Shown in pieces: positions 46,801-54,545 of a stretch of 64,000 nt of DNA. Where the stretch lies: assembly GCA_003249225.1 (NCBI GenBank), contig QKJQ01000036.1, positions 124,001-188,000 on the forward strand, written 5' to 3'. The position numbers and the translations under genes are program-made. Positions within the stretch are counted from its first letter, which is position 1; every line of letters begins with the position of its first letter. This DNA comes from Clostridia bacterium (GTDB lineage Bacteria > Bacillota > Clostridia > Lachnospirales > Lachnospiraceae). The notes under the pieces are model-generated. The model did no database searches and was not told the origin of the DNA. It worked only from the letters and a program-made list of their open reading frames with translations.

Positions 46801-47872
46801 GTCCATCTATGATATTTCTGATTATCCGCTGTGGGAAGAGATCTTTCGGCCGACTGGTACCCTGTATCTGAAAAGGGATCTGGAAGGATATAAGGACGGT
46901 ACCGTCTATTCATCGTATTACAAGGATTTCTTTTATGATTATACCGTCGGGACAAAGGACAGCTACGGCAATGAGACCGGCAGACTTTCAAGATTCACTT
47001 TTCCTCTGGTTGATGGCAGCCACCCTTGCTATACCAACACAGGCATCATAAAGAAAGGATACTCCGTACGATTCACACTGGATACCATCGGAAGCTATTT
47101 TGAGGATGGTTCAAAGATCACCGTGGACAACACCTTCTACTGGGTGGATGAGGACGGAAACAACCGGACAGAAGTCGATCTTTACTATACAAAGGAGATC
47201 GATAATCAGTCGATAGCACTGATCAGGGCAGGGAATGCCCAGGATACAGAGAACTTTGAAAAGTACATGACCGGCAACCGGTACCTTGGCATACCGATAA
47301 CAGAACTCAGGGCAACGGCAGCACTGCGGAACACGACCTATACAAAGTGGAAACAACAGTATACGGATCTGTTCTGTATCGCACAGGTGCTTCTTACCTC
47401 ACCATTTCGCACGTACACGAATCAGACCTATGCTAAGAGAGTGGAAAGCCTTGGCTTCCTTGACGAGCTTGAAAAAGAAAATATCGATTCGGATGCCATA
47501 AGCAGACTGAGACAGAGCTGGTATGGAACGCTCTACGTGCCGGGGAATGCTTACATCTGCCCGAAAGGAACAAAGGTATATACCTATGCCCATCAGAACG
47601 GCATCGACTATACAGAGGATTTCTGGTTGAATGACGGGTATATCATCGTAAATGTGACGATAACGGTCACGAACTCCGACGGTGAACAGGTGCTGTATTA
47701 TGTCAACCCGGATGATTCGGACACGTACTGCAGCATGTGGGAGTTAGAAGGGGCAAAGACACAGAAGACAGGAACGGACGGCGTGGTGTTCAAGCTTGAA
47801 CCGGGAGATTTTGTGATCTACTCGAATTCGGAGAGTGCAATGGATGATTATGTGAGTGAAGGCATCTATTAG
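43883..47872 (+). CDS. Very large secreted surface protein
   Basis: A 1329-residue protein with a basic N-terminus (KEKKYKNIKRK) and one hydrophobic signal or anchor segment (about 18-40). Two large beta-rich halves are separated by a Thr/Pro/Val linker at about 455-475. The first half has several strands with YTTTVNY repeats (near residues 47 and 252); the second half begins PAYQLIKKEITIGTRVGK. It is Tyr/Thr/Asp-rich, as in adhesins. There is no LPXTG signal at the C-terminus. It resembles uncharacterised giant secreted proteins of Lachnospiraceae (a DUF5704-like assignment is possible but unchecked). Stretches of the second half use more C/G-ending codons than its neighbours. Confidence 0.6.
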   Translation: MKEKKYKNIKRKQCPARRFLAGLFLLFLTVGMTSYLAWYMSEERASAYTTTVNYGDYQVVLTPSGDVVFQFFSLKDADGSTTFYLDGTHNYVTDRSEYISYKTVGFTMSDVPTTDYGTFGNVAGIPSSHKYEITTSGTILTDKETLEQYSEYPIKADKFIGYVLELYDTQSERQQLATTGLPVYLHSIYDVGKKVIADGWTTWTKIFTPPNVKNLDDIVDYGSHQNPSWSWTDETKDNFQYYYDMKFTIKLTPYTTTVNYIEVDSTGKEIGVIKSAVETRDFQFYYGEYNYTLDSDTITVNGKNYTYADKATIDYGDGEVSLGNSTTVNWTHSEQADAEINFYFTADKVTVPVNVLLKYYVKSSTDTDYTWKEDVPLASAATKGSSYSWTAKPSVTFSGITYNYELKWNYYYEDPDYGTMYTSNVSTDYPYIKLVPEVAEGTALTIRLYYSTEAEEVTTTPTPVPSTTPVPTVTPVENEEIPAYQLIKKEITIGTRVGKINGNTWDDIWYFSNSAIPTQESQYGQVETAVYLLGYELEKVVGQYFYSIPVTRTYTLQWQYDTGETDPDTGEPVYEQKEEEVIASTMITVQRAYGYWEINSFAFYTVDSATLYNATLPGGSVTLGTNASYNAVVPAVSTSDLDTSMNLVAPSQVKDGIELEPVTITSDTQTKPLVPTEEFKVEAYDTAQEETDEIQVRNDSLYFNGVTIMNSAVMDYDTGDIDNSAAHQSFYNTSKDMVYGDGYVIDATFQNITYPSSGTVTYKLMNGVSIATAQQSLSYALNSVNSVAIHTPVYCDGTITGDNDAYVQLAEEEIDEDAVQLVLDSENELNDFTVHISNYGQHVQEFGYFTRDFSKILRNTSLSNIMTDPATGLLCNEVKFGFDCYMDVSNDDNEANDKYIPAGTWTVIGTSDQRFYVGMTVKEGIYTADMRTIAVNAFSPYEMFYEDTVNLDRSNYVATDSSTLQVSGRMFGLSIYDISDYPLWEEIFRPTGTLYLKRDLEGYKDGTVYSSYYKDFFYDYTVGTKDSYGNETGRLSRFTFPLVDGSHPCYTNTGIIKKGYSVRFTLDTIGSYFEDGSKITVDNTFYWVDEDGNNRTEVDLYYTKEIDNQSIALIRAGNAQDTENFEKYMTGNRYLGIPITELRATAALRNTTYTKWKQQYTDLFCIAQVLLTSPFRTYTNQTYAKRVESLGFLDELEKENIDSDAISRLRQSWYGTLYVPGNAYICPKGTKVYTYAHQNGIDYTEDFWLNDGYIIVNVTITVTNSDGEQVLYYVNPDDSDTYCSMWELEGAKTQKTGTDGVVFKLEPGDFVIYSNSESAMDDYVSEGIY

Positions 47873-47946
47873 TATTTGCGTGAGGCAGGAAAAAGTACTA
47901 TGATGAGATAAGAATGGTTTTAATGAATCGTAAAGGTGGAATTCTT

Positions 47947-48447
47947 ATGTCCGGTCATAAACGTACAGACACTGATTTATTCAATAAAATACTAAGCGAC
48001 GTCAATTTAAAATCCAGAATGCCGGAGACCAAAAAGCACATCCAGCACGGAAACACTTCTGTTTACATGCATAGTGTCGCAGTAGCCTTTTATAGCTACC
48101 GGGCCGCTCAATTTTTGCGTTTGCGGGTGAACAAGAAGATGCTGATACGCGGTGCCTTGCTGCACGATTACTTTCTGTATGACTGGCATGAAAAGGATGC
48201 CTCGCATTCCCTGCACGGATTTTACCATCCGGGCACATCACTTTTGAATGCCAGCAGAGATTTTGCATTAAGCAAAATCGAGAAGGATATAATAAGCAGA
48301 CATATGTTCCCGCTTACATGGAAAGCACCCAGATACACAGAGAGCGTAACCGTCTGCATTGTCGATAAGATGTGTTCGGTATATGAGATTCTTTATCTGA
48401 ATAAGTTTTTTCATTTATACGATGTAATGGAATCCGTGAAGGGTTGA
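47947..48447 (+). CDS. HD-domain protein (predicted phosphohydrolase)
   Basis: A 166-residue HD-superfamily protein. The core is HSVAVAFYSYRAAQFL, LLHDYFLYDW for the HD pair, HGFYHPGTSLLNA and IISRHMFPL. This set of metal-binding His/Asp residues is found in small HD hydrolases of Clostridia. The substrate could be a nucleotide or other phosphoester. ATG at 47947 follows AAAGGTGGAATTCTT. Its 3' end overlaps that of the convergent diguanylate cyclase by 37 bp, with no terminator between. Confidence 0.82.
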   Translation: MSGHKRTDTDLFNKILSDVNLKSRMPETKKHIQHGNTSVYMHSVAVAFYSYRAAQFLRLRVNKKMLIRGALLHDYFLYDWHEKDASHSLHGFYHPGTSLLNASRDFALSKIEKDIISRHMFPLTWKAPRYTESVTVCIVDKMCSVYEILYLNKFFHLYDVMESVKG

Positions 48448-49502
48448 TGCTTATATGTCTGTACTTGATTTCTCCCGCCAGCTTTTGCTTTATAAAGAGC
48501 CTGGTCCGAATTCTTAACACTATGAAGGTATTCCTCCCCTGCGTAAAGGGAGACACCGATTGATATGGTGATGGGACATACCAGGTCATGAATTCCTTCG
48601 ATCTTTTTTCTTATTTCTTCTGCCTTCTCAACTCCTTCGTTCAATTCGCAGCCCTCAAGAAGCACAAGAAATTCCTCGCCGCCCCATCGAAGACAATAGC
48701 TTTTTACTGAGAGGGTTTCAGTGATTGTTTTAGCCACTCTTTTAAGTATGACATCCCCCTGATCATGCCCAAAGGTATCATTTACTTTTTTGAAATAATC
48801 AATATCTAATAATAAAATGCAAAGAGGATTCTTTGTAAAGTTAAAACGCTCTTCTTTGTTGACCAATCTACGGATCATGTTTCTATTGTATACATCCGTC
48901 AGCTGATCATGAAATGTTATATAATCAAGCTTTCTGGTTTTTAAGTAGTTATCGTGAAAAAGCTTTGTAACAAATATGCTGATAATATTTAGCATAAGAA
49001 CGACTTGAAAGGCATAAATGAAAAGCAGATAGAAGTTATCTATATGCATTAGTTTTGAGGCAATCAGAATCTCAATGAGGAGAAGCCATTGAGATATGAC
49101 GCTGTAACCCGGCGGTGCACAGAAGGAAGCAATCAGCAGAAGATAACCCATGAAAATAAAGTTGATCGGTGCTGTTGCAGGACTTTGGTTCAGAATAACT
49201 AAATCCATACTGGTCAGAATAATGGTATGGGCAAGAACATGGGATATGATACTCAGAATTCTGTAATCCTTATAGTATCTGTCTAAAAAAGCAAGAGCTG
49301 CATAGGGAATCAGTACGAGACACCGTATCAGCAGTGAAGATACCGTTATCGTAATGTTGTCTGATATCTCCGTCACAAACAAGATGATAAAAACACAGCA
49401 AAATGCAGCAAAGCCGTAAAGATTGAACTTTCGGTAATACTGGTATTTTGCCTGATAGAATGAATACTTTTCTATATCCTTCAATTTCATAAATTCAAAC
49501 AT
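48411..49502 (-). CDS. Membrane diguanylate cyclase (GGDEF)
   Basis: A 363-residue protein with about six N-terminal membrane helices (25-190) and a C-terminal GGDEF domain (about 195-350). The active-site signature is GGEEF at 274-278, preceded by LLLDIDYFKKVNDTFGHDQGD, the metal and substrate-binding block. No RxxD inhibitory site stands in front of GGEEF. It should synthesise cyclic di-GMP at the membrane, opposite in action to the HD-GYP protein at 17371. The sensory ligand of the membrane domain is unknown. Confidence 0.9.
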   Translation of the reverse strand: MFEFMKLKDIEKYSFYQAKYQYYRKFNLYGFAAFCCVFIILFVTEISDNITITVSSLLIRCLVLIPYAALAFLDRYYKDYRILSIISHVLAHTIILTSMDLVILNQSPATAPINFIFMGYLLLIASFCAPPGYSVISQWLLLIEILIASKLMHIDNFYLLFIYAFQVVLMLNIISIFVTKLFHDNYLKTRKLDYITFHDQLTDVYNRNMIRRLVNKEERFNFTKNPLCILLLDIDYFKKVNDTFGHDQGDVILKRVAKTITETLSVKSYCLRWGGEEFLVLLEGCELNEGVEKAEEIRKKIEGIHDLVCPITISIGVSLYAGEEYLHSVKNSDQALYKAKAGGRNQVQTYKHQPFTDSITSYK

Positions 49503-49648
49503 ATCATACCTCTTATAAACTTGGTTACGTCAAGCAACAAGATCATTATATACTGCCGCAAATTCATCGTCAAATAACGATAGCCAAAATCTCATGATTT
49601 TAGTTATAAATATGTACCTTTTCTTTAATTTTACAAAAAGCAGGTTCC

Positions 49649-50209
49649 TTACCCTTTTGAATCATCAATATAATGGTTAACAGCACCATCCGACAGCTGA
49701 AACAAAAGACCTGCGATCTCATTGGCGTCCACGTCAAAATCAGCATTGATCCATTCAATAATAATCTGCAGACTTCCCTGCATCAAATAACTGTATATGT
49801 ATTTTTGAATTGTACCGGAGCAGGTAAAAACAAGCTGTGTTTTTATGTGCTCTAATGTTTTATTTGTAAAGTCATTTCGAAAGGTACTGCTGTCACTTAA
49901 ACAAAGAAGGATTTTAAATATTTTTCGATTCTCCTTAATATAAAGCAGGAAGTGATGCAGATATTCCTTTGTTCCTATACGTGAGCGGATATTCTGCAGA
50001 TATTCTCTTGTGTTATCCATGATATCACTTTCAATGTCCTGCAGCAGTACATACTGATCGGTGTAATGAAGATAAAAGGTAGATCGGTTCATATCTGCAT
50101 TCTCACAGATCTCTTTTATTGTAATCTTTGATAATGGTTTGTCCTGCAGCAGCTCGATCAGGCTTTCTTTTAATATGGCTTTAGTAAGCTTCGTTCTTCG
50201 ATTTATCAT
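49649..50209 (-). CDS. TetR family transcriptional regulator
   Basis: A 186-residue repressor. The helix-turn-helix is LSKITIKEICENADMNRSTFYLHY, and the C-terminal part fits the DhaS/TetR_C-like group of Firmicutes. ATG at complement 50209 is preceded by AGGAGTGCA; an in-frame extension to 50320 has no site. It is divergent from an epimerase/dehydratase operon that it probably controls. Confidence 0.87.
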   Translation of the reverse strand: MINRRTKLTKAILKESLIELLQDKPLSKITIKEICENADMNRSTFYLHYTDQYVLLQDIESDIMDNTREYLQNIRSRIGTKEYLHHFLLYIKENRKIFKILLCLSDSSTFRNDFTNKTLEHIKTQLVFTCSGTIQKYIYSYLMQGSLQIIIEWINADFDVDANEIAGLLFQLSDGAVNHYIDDSKG

Positions 50210-50588
50210 TGCACTCCTATTCTGCGCATTCTTCCATGGATTTCTGGACAGATTTTGGCTAAATGTTGTGATCTCGTCATTTTTAGAGTTCGTGTTTACA
50301 ACACAACAATCATAAAACATCTGCGGGTTGTTAATTGTACACGGTGTTGATATTATTATAAATGGTAAGGGTCACAAAGTCAAAATAAATTGATGCACTG
50401 AGAACCATGGAATAGAAAAGAATAAAAACAAAAGAATAAGAACAAAAGAATAAGAACAAAAGAATAAGAACAAAAGAACAAGAACAAAAGAACAAGAACA
50501 AAAGAATGTGTAAAAACATTTTAATTCAAACAATAAAAGGAACGAAACAACGCAAATGGAAAGATATAAAGAAAACATGAGGTGAACT
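50210..50588. promoter_or_regulatory. Divergent control region of the TetR gene and epimerase operon
   Basis: About 380 bp. It contains the palindrome GTGTT-TAC-AACAC at 50292-50304 (possible TetR operator), TTGTAC at 50335-50340 with TATAAA at 50357-50362 (16-nt spacer, possible promoter for the epimerases), and then a 14-bp tandem repeat array. Confidence 0.5.
50416..50510. repeat. 14-bp tandem repeat, nearly seven copies
   Basis: Units of AAAAGAATAAGAAC start every 14 bp from 50416; the last copy is partial. Two copies carry AAAAGAACAAGAAC. The array lies between the presumed promoter and the epimerase start codon, so it would be in the 5' leader. Confidence 0.9.
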
Positions 50589-51602
50589 ATGAAGATATTT
50601 ATGATAGGCGGAACCGGATTACTGGGAAGTGAAGCCGCAAAGGAATTGATCCGCAGAGGACATACGGTGACCGCGATAGCTTTGCCGCCACTGCCGCAGG
50701 GTGCTGTATTATCGCCTGAGATGAAAATCGAATTCGGTAATTATCTTGAGATGACAGATGATGAACTACGGGAACACTTCGAAGGCTGTGACGGGTTTGT
50801 ATTTGCAGCCGGAGTTGATGAGAGGGTGGAAGGTCAGGCACCCATCTATGAATTATTTAAAAAATACAACATTGATTCGGTCAGACGGCTTCTTCGGATT
50901 GCCAAAGCGGCCGGTGTAAAGCATGCCGTCATCTGTGGCTCTTACTTTTCCTATTTTGCTAAGAAAGATACGACAAAGAACATTGTAAAATGGCACCCCT
51001 ACATCCGAAGCCGTGTTGATCAGGAATCCGCAGCACTTTGGTTCGCGGACGATGATTTTGATGTCGCAGTGCTTGAGCTTCCCTACATCTTTGGAACACA
51101 GCCGGGCAGAAAGCCGGTATGGGTCTTTCTGGTCGAGATGATAAGGAAGATGAAAAAGATGACACTCTATCCAAGAGGCGGAACGACCATGGTCACCGTG
51201 CATCAGGTCGCACAGGCGATGGCAGGTGCCATGGAGCGAAACAAGGGCGGTAACTGTTATCCAATTGGCTTCTATAATATGACGTGGATCCAGTTTTTAT
51301 CCATCGTTCACCGATATATGGGATACCAGAACCGCAGGATCCTGACGATTCCGGACTGGATGTATCGACTGGGCGGCATAAAGATCATGAAAGAACAGAA
51401 GAATAAGAATCTGGAAGGCGGACTGAATATGGTTAAGTTCACAGATCTTATGTGTTCAAATCTCTTTATTGACAGGAGCGAGGGCTGTGATTTCCTTGGT
51501 GTAACAGAGGACAACATCGATGCGGCGATCGGAGAGTCTATAAGGTTGTCGATGGAAGTACTGGGTGGAAAAGCAGAAGTAGTGGATATGAAAGCGGAAT
51601 GA
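50589..51602 (+). CDS. NAD-dependent epimerase/dehydratase family protein
   Basis: A 337-residue extended short-chain dehydrogenase. The nucleotide-binding motif is GGTGLLG (7-13). The expected YxxxK catalytic pair is not clear: after HAVICGSYFSYFAKK, the best candidate is HPYIRSRVDQE, with arginine at the lysine position. The substrate is unknown. It overlaps the next SDR gene by a few bases if that gene starts at 51599, and both are divergent from the TetR gene. GAGGTGAACT precedes the ATG. Confidence 0.82.
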   Translation: MKIFMIGGTGLLGSEAAKELIRRGHTVTAIALPPLPQGAVLSPEMKIEFGNYLEMTDDELREHFEGCDGFVFAAGVDERVEGQAPIYELFKKYNIDSVRRLLRIAKAAGVKHAVICGSYFSYFAKKDTTKNIVKWHPYIRSRVDQESAALWFADDDFDVAVLELPYIFGTQPGRKPVWVFLVEMIRKMKKMTLYPRGGTTMVTVHQVAQAMAGAMERNKGGNCYPIGFYNMTWIQFLSIVHRYMGYQNRRILTIPDWMYRLGGIKIMKEQKNKNLEGGLNMVKFTDLMCSNLFIDRSEGCDFLGVTEDNIDAAIGESIRLSMEVLGGKAEVVDMKAE

Positions 51603-51622
51603 AGGAAAGAGTGAAGGAAAGA

Positions 51623-53146
51623 ATGAAACGTAAAAAAACTGTATTCTTGACCGGAGCAACGGGAAATATGGGAATGGAAGGAGTAAAGCGGCTGGCGAAA
51701 CATCTTGATAAGCTTGACCTGATCCTTTTATCTCTTGATACACCGGGCGACCGTATCAAATTAAAAGAATATGAAGAAAAAAATGGTATTACCATTCACT
51801 GGGGCGATTTGACCTGCTACGAGGATGTGTACACCTGTGTGAAAGGTGCGGATCTTATCCTGCATGTGGGAGCTTATGTGTCACCCGCAGCCGATTATCA
51901 TCCGGAAAGGGCGATGAAGATCAATTACGGGTCAACAAAGAATATTATTGAAGCGATCAAAGAAACAAAACAAGAAGCTACAACAGCCCTTGTTTACATT
52001 GGAACCGTTGCAGAAACGGGTGACAGACTGCCTCCTATTCACTGGGGCAGGGTCGGCGATCCCATTAAGCCAAGCGTTTTTGATTACTATGCTGTATCAA
52101 AAATCGCAGCGGAACGAATTGTGATAGAATCCGGACTGAGACGATGGGTAAGTCTTCGTCAGACCGGTATTATGGGACCGGGGATGAGTAAGATACAGGA
52201 TGCCATCATGTTCCATAACTGTTTTGATAATGTTTTGGAATATATTACAGACCGGGACTCCGGAAGACTTCTGGAGCACCTTGCACTCTACGATGCGAAA
52301 GAAAGTCTTCCGTCTGCTTTCTGGTGCCATATTTACAACATCGGAGGCGGTAAGGACTGCCGGATCGATACCTATAACCTGTATAAAGTCATGTACGGTA
52401 AGATCGGAATTAAGAAATTGGAATATATTCTGGAACCCAAATGGCAGGCAACAAGGAATTTCCACGGGCATTACTATCTGGACTCAGATAAGCTGGAGGA
52501 ATTCCTTCATTTTCGGCATGATACCATGGAATACTTTTACGATGCATACATCAGAAACCTTGGTATCCTGGGTGTTATGTCGAAGATTTTATGCAGATTA
52601 CCGGGAGGACAACGACTCATGGGTCAGACGATCCGGGCAAAGTTCAAAAAGATCGCAATGACGGAACACGGCACAATACATTTTATAGAGAAGAATAAAG
52701 AGGATTACATCAATGCCTTCTGGGGGAGCAAAGAATCATGGGAAGAACTGCCGGAAAGCATACTTCATATGAAGCGGTTCAAAGACTGGGATAAAGTATG
52801 CCTGCTTGACCATGGTTATGATGAAACAAAAGAGCCGGAAGAACTAAAGATTTCGGATGTAAGACAGGCAGCAGAATTCCGGGGCGGAAGCTGTGATTCA
52901 GAGCAGATGAAGACCGGCGACTGGGGAACGCCGCTTTCCTTCACCTGTGCGTTCAAGCACACCTTCAAAGCCAGCCCAAGGCTCGTGCTGGAAGGAGGGC
53001 ACTGGTGTCCGGAGTGCGAGAAAAAGAGCTGGAACTACGGAGAACGCGCAAAAAAAGACAGGTTCTTTGCTCAGGTCTGGTATCCTCTCCATGGCAAAAA
53101 CGAAACAAGAGAGGTCTTCAAAACAGTGTCCGAGGAAGGATTATAA
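51623..53146 (+). CDS. NAD-dependent epimerase/dehydratase with C-terminal Cys-containing extension
   Basis: A 507-residue protein. Residues 1-340 form an extended SDR with GATGNMG near the N-terminus and an intact FDYYAVSKIAAER (YxxxK) active site. Residues about 355-507 are an additional domain with GSCDSEQM and GHWCPECEKKSWNYGER, which could bind zinc through CxxC. I do not recognise this extension. ATG at 51623 follows GAAGGAAAGA; an earlier ATG at 51599 overlaps the previous gene. Together with the preceding SDR it probably acts on one lipid, sugar or steroid-like substrate, but this is conjecture. Confidence 0.78.
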   Translation: MKRKKTVFLTGATGNMGMEGVKRLAKHLDKLDLILLSLDTPGDRIKLKEYEEKNGITIHWGDLTCYEDVYTCVKGADLILHVGAYVSPAADYHPERAMKINYGSTKNIIEAIKETKQEATTALVYIGTVAETGDRLPPIHWGRVGDPIKPSVFDYYAVSKIAAERIVIESGLRRWVSLRQTGIMGPGMSKIQDAIMFHNCFDNVLEYITDRDSGRLLEHLALYDAKESLPSAFWCHIYNIGGGKDCRIDTYNLYKVMYGKIGIKKLEYILEPKWQATRNFHGHYYLDSDKLEEFLHFRHDTMEYFYDAYIRNLGILGVMSKILCRLPGGQRLMGQTIRAKFKKIAMTEHGTIHFIEKNKEDYINAFWGSKESWEELPESILHMKRFKDWDKVCLLDHGYDETKEPEELKISDVRQAAEFRGGSCDSEQMKTGDWGTPLSFTCAFKHTFKASPRLVLEGGHWCPECEKKSWNYGERAKKDRFFAQVWYPLHGKNETREVFKTVSEEGL

Positions 53147-53234
53147 TGGTAGAGGAGCACAGTGGGTAGAAGGGTACTGTTCAAATTCAGCAACATAAAA
53201 ATTCCTTAAAAAAGTAAGAATCCTGTTAACACGG

Positions 53235-53262
53235 TTGACAAATTTCAGAACTTCTATATAGT
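53235..53262 (+). promoter_or_regulatory. Sigma-A promoter for the NUDIX gene
   Basis: TTGACA at 53235-53240, a 16-nt spacer, TATAGT at 53257-53262, followed by AGAATCATA. The same arrangement recurs before the YjjG-like gene. Confidence 0.65.
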
Positions 53263-53396
53263 AGAATCATAAACAAACTCAGATTTCAGTCAGGAATCAG
53301 ATTCGTTCATGCTACGATCACAATAGTTTGATTGCTAATTACTGTACAGGAGATAAGTAAATTATGTATGATCAGCCAGTTATAAGGAGTATGGAA

Positions 53397-53939
53397 ATGA
53401 GAAAAGGGGAAAACGAAGAAGAACTTTGGGATGTTTATGACAAGGACAGAAAGAAAACCGGAAAACTGCATGTAAGAAAGAATCCTTTGCCAGAAGGTGA
53501 ATACCACCTGGTCGTGCATGTCTGCATCTTTAACAGCAAGAATCAGATGCTTGTACAGCAGAGACAGCCATGGAAAAAGGGCTGGTCGAATATGTGGGAC
53601 TTGGCGGTTGGTGGTTCCGCAGTAGCAGGAGATGACAGCAGAGAGACAGCAGAGCGTGAGACACTGGAAGAGATCGGCCTGTCAATCGATCTTACCGATG
53701 TTCGCCCTAGATTTTCCTTCAGCTTCCCGGATGGGTACGATGATTATTATTTTGTAACGAAAGACTTTGACATTGAAGATCTAAAACTGCAGGAAGAGGA
53801 AGTACAGGCGGTAAAATGGGTCACCCACGACGAACTTATGGACATGGTCGCAAAGGGTGAGATGATCCCGTATTTTTTCCTGGATAAAATATTTGAGATA
53901 AAAGATCTGTGGGGCAGCCGTTTCCGCAGAAAACACTAA
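53397..53939 (+). CDS. NUDIX hydrolase
   Basis: A 180-residue NUDIX protein of the group that resembles isopentenyl diphosphate isomerase, opening with ELWDVYDKDRKKTGKLHVR. The Nudix box runs from GGSAVAG through RETLEEIGL; the first glutamate of the canonical box is replaced by aspartate, while REXXEE is intact, so metal-dependent pyrophosphate hydrolysis is likely. ATG at 53397 lies 7 nt behind AAGGAG; in-frame starts at 53364 and 53391 are less well placed. It is a single gene. Confidence 0.87.
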   Translation: MRKGENEEELWDVYDKDRKKTGKLHVRKNPLPEGEYHLVVHVCIFNSKNQMLVQQRQPWKKGWSNMWDLAVGGSAVAGDDSRETAERETLEEIGLSIDLTDVRPRFSFSFPDGYDDYYFVTKDFDIEDLKLQEEEVQAVKWVTHDELMDMVAKGEMIPYFFLDKIFEIKDLWGSRFRRKH

Positions 53940-53992
53940 AGGGTAAGCATAAAGTGGAACTATAAAAAAAATATAAGAGAAACATAAAAAGA

Positions 53993-54056
53993 AAAAAGAC
54001 ATATTAAAGACATAAAAAAGACATATTAAAAGACATATAAAAGACATATAAAAAGA
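53993..54056. repeat. Irregular AT-rich repeat of AAAGACATAT units
   Basis: Five or six imperfect units of AAAGACATATTAA, AAAAGACATATA and similar follow the NUDIX gene. Spacing varies by a few bases. Confidence 0.6.
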
Positions 54057-54101
54057 TACCTAAAAAGAAAACCTAATAACAAACCTAAAAAACAAACCTT
54101 T

Positions 54102-54156
54102 AGAACTCTATGCCAGTGATCGACTTTTGACAACGGCAGGAGTTCTTTTCTTTTTC
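54102..54156 (+). terminator. Intrinsic terminator after the NUDIX gene
   Basis: AGAACTC...TGCC pairs with GGCA...GAGTTCT and is followed by TTTCTTTTTC. Confidence 0.7.
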
Positions 54157-54403
54157 GTACAAGGGAAGAAGATACAACAGAACCCGTATATCAATATTTT
54201 CAAGCTGGAAAATTGCTGCAGCATTTCTGCTGGCACAGAAGGAAACACACAATTTCAGGAACCGAACGCCAATAGTGCCAGTTTTTACAGGGCATTTGAC
54301 CGTTGATCCTTATTGCACAGGAACAAAGAGAAGAAGGAAGAACTACAAACACTGCGAAATATTTCCCGATAAGGTCAGCGTGCTGCGGAATATGCCTGCA
54401 GCA

Positions 54404-54431
54404 TTGACAAATCTATGATCTGTTATATAGT
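54404..54431 (+). promoter_or_regulatory. Sigma-A promoter for the YjjG-like gene
   Basis: TTGACA at 54404-54409, a 16-nt spacer and TATAGT at 54426-54431, followed by AGAACCATA; closely similar to the promoter at 53235. Confidence 0.65.
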
Positions 54432-54435
54432 AGAA

Positions 54436-54530
54436 CCATATGAAAAATAAATACCATATAAAAATAAATACCATATGATAAATGATTACAATATAAAAAT
54501 AAATACCATATGAAAAATAATAACCATATG
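54436..54530. repeat. 17-18-bp tandem repeat containing CATATG palindromes
   Basis: CCATATG or a variant recurs at 54436, 54454, 54471, 54489 (degenerate), 54506 and 54524, separated by ATAAATA-rich spacers. The array fills the leader between the promoter and the ribosome site of the YjjG-like gene. Confidence 0.85.
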
Positions 54531-54545
54531 TGCGGAGGAAAAAAG

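Larger units (their letters stand above)
53940..54545. other. Intergenic region with two repeat tracts and a terminator
   Basis: About 600 bp without a gene. It contains an irregular AAAGACATAT-type repeat (53993-54056), a terminator (54102-54156), a promoter (54404-54431) and an ATACCATATG-type repeat (54436-54530). The stretch 54160-54400 shows nothing recognisable. Confidence 0.6.

Noticed and set aside
50331..50578. Minus-strand frames with Phe/Leu/Ser-rich repeats
   Set aside because: They are translations of the 14-bp tandem repeat and have no start signals.
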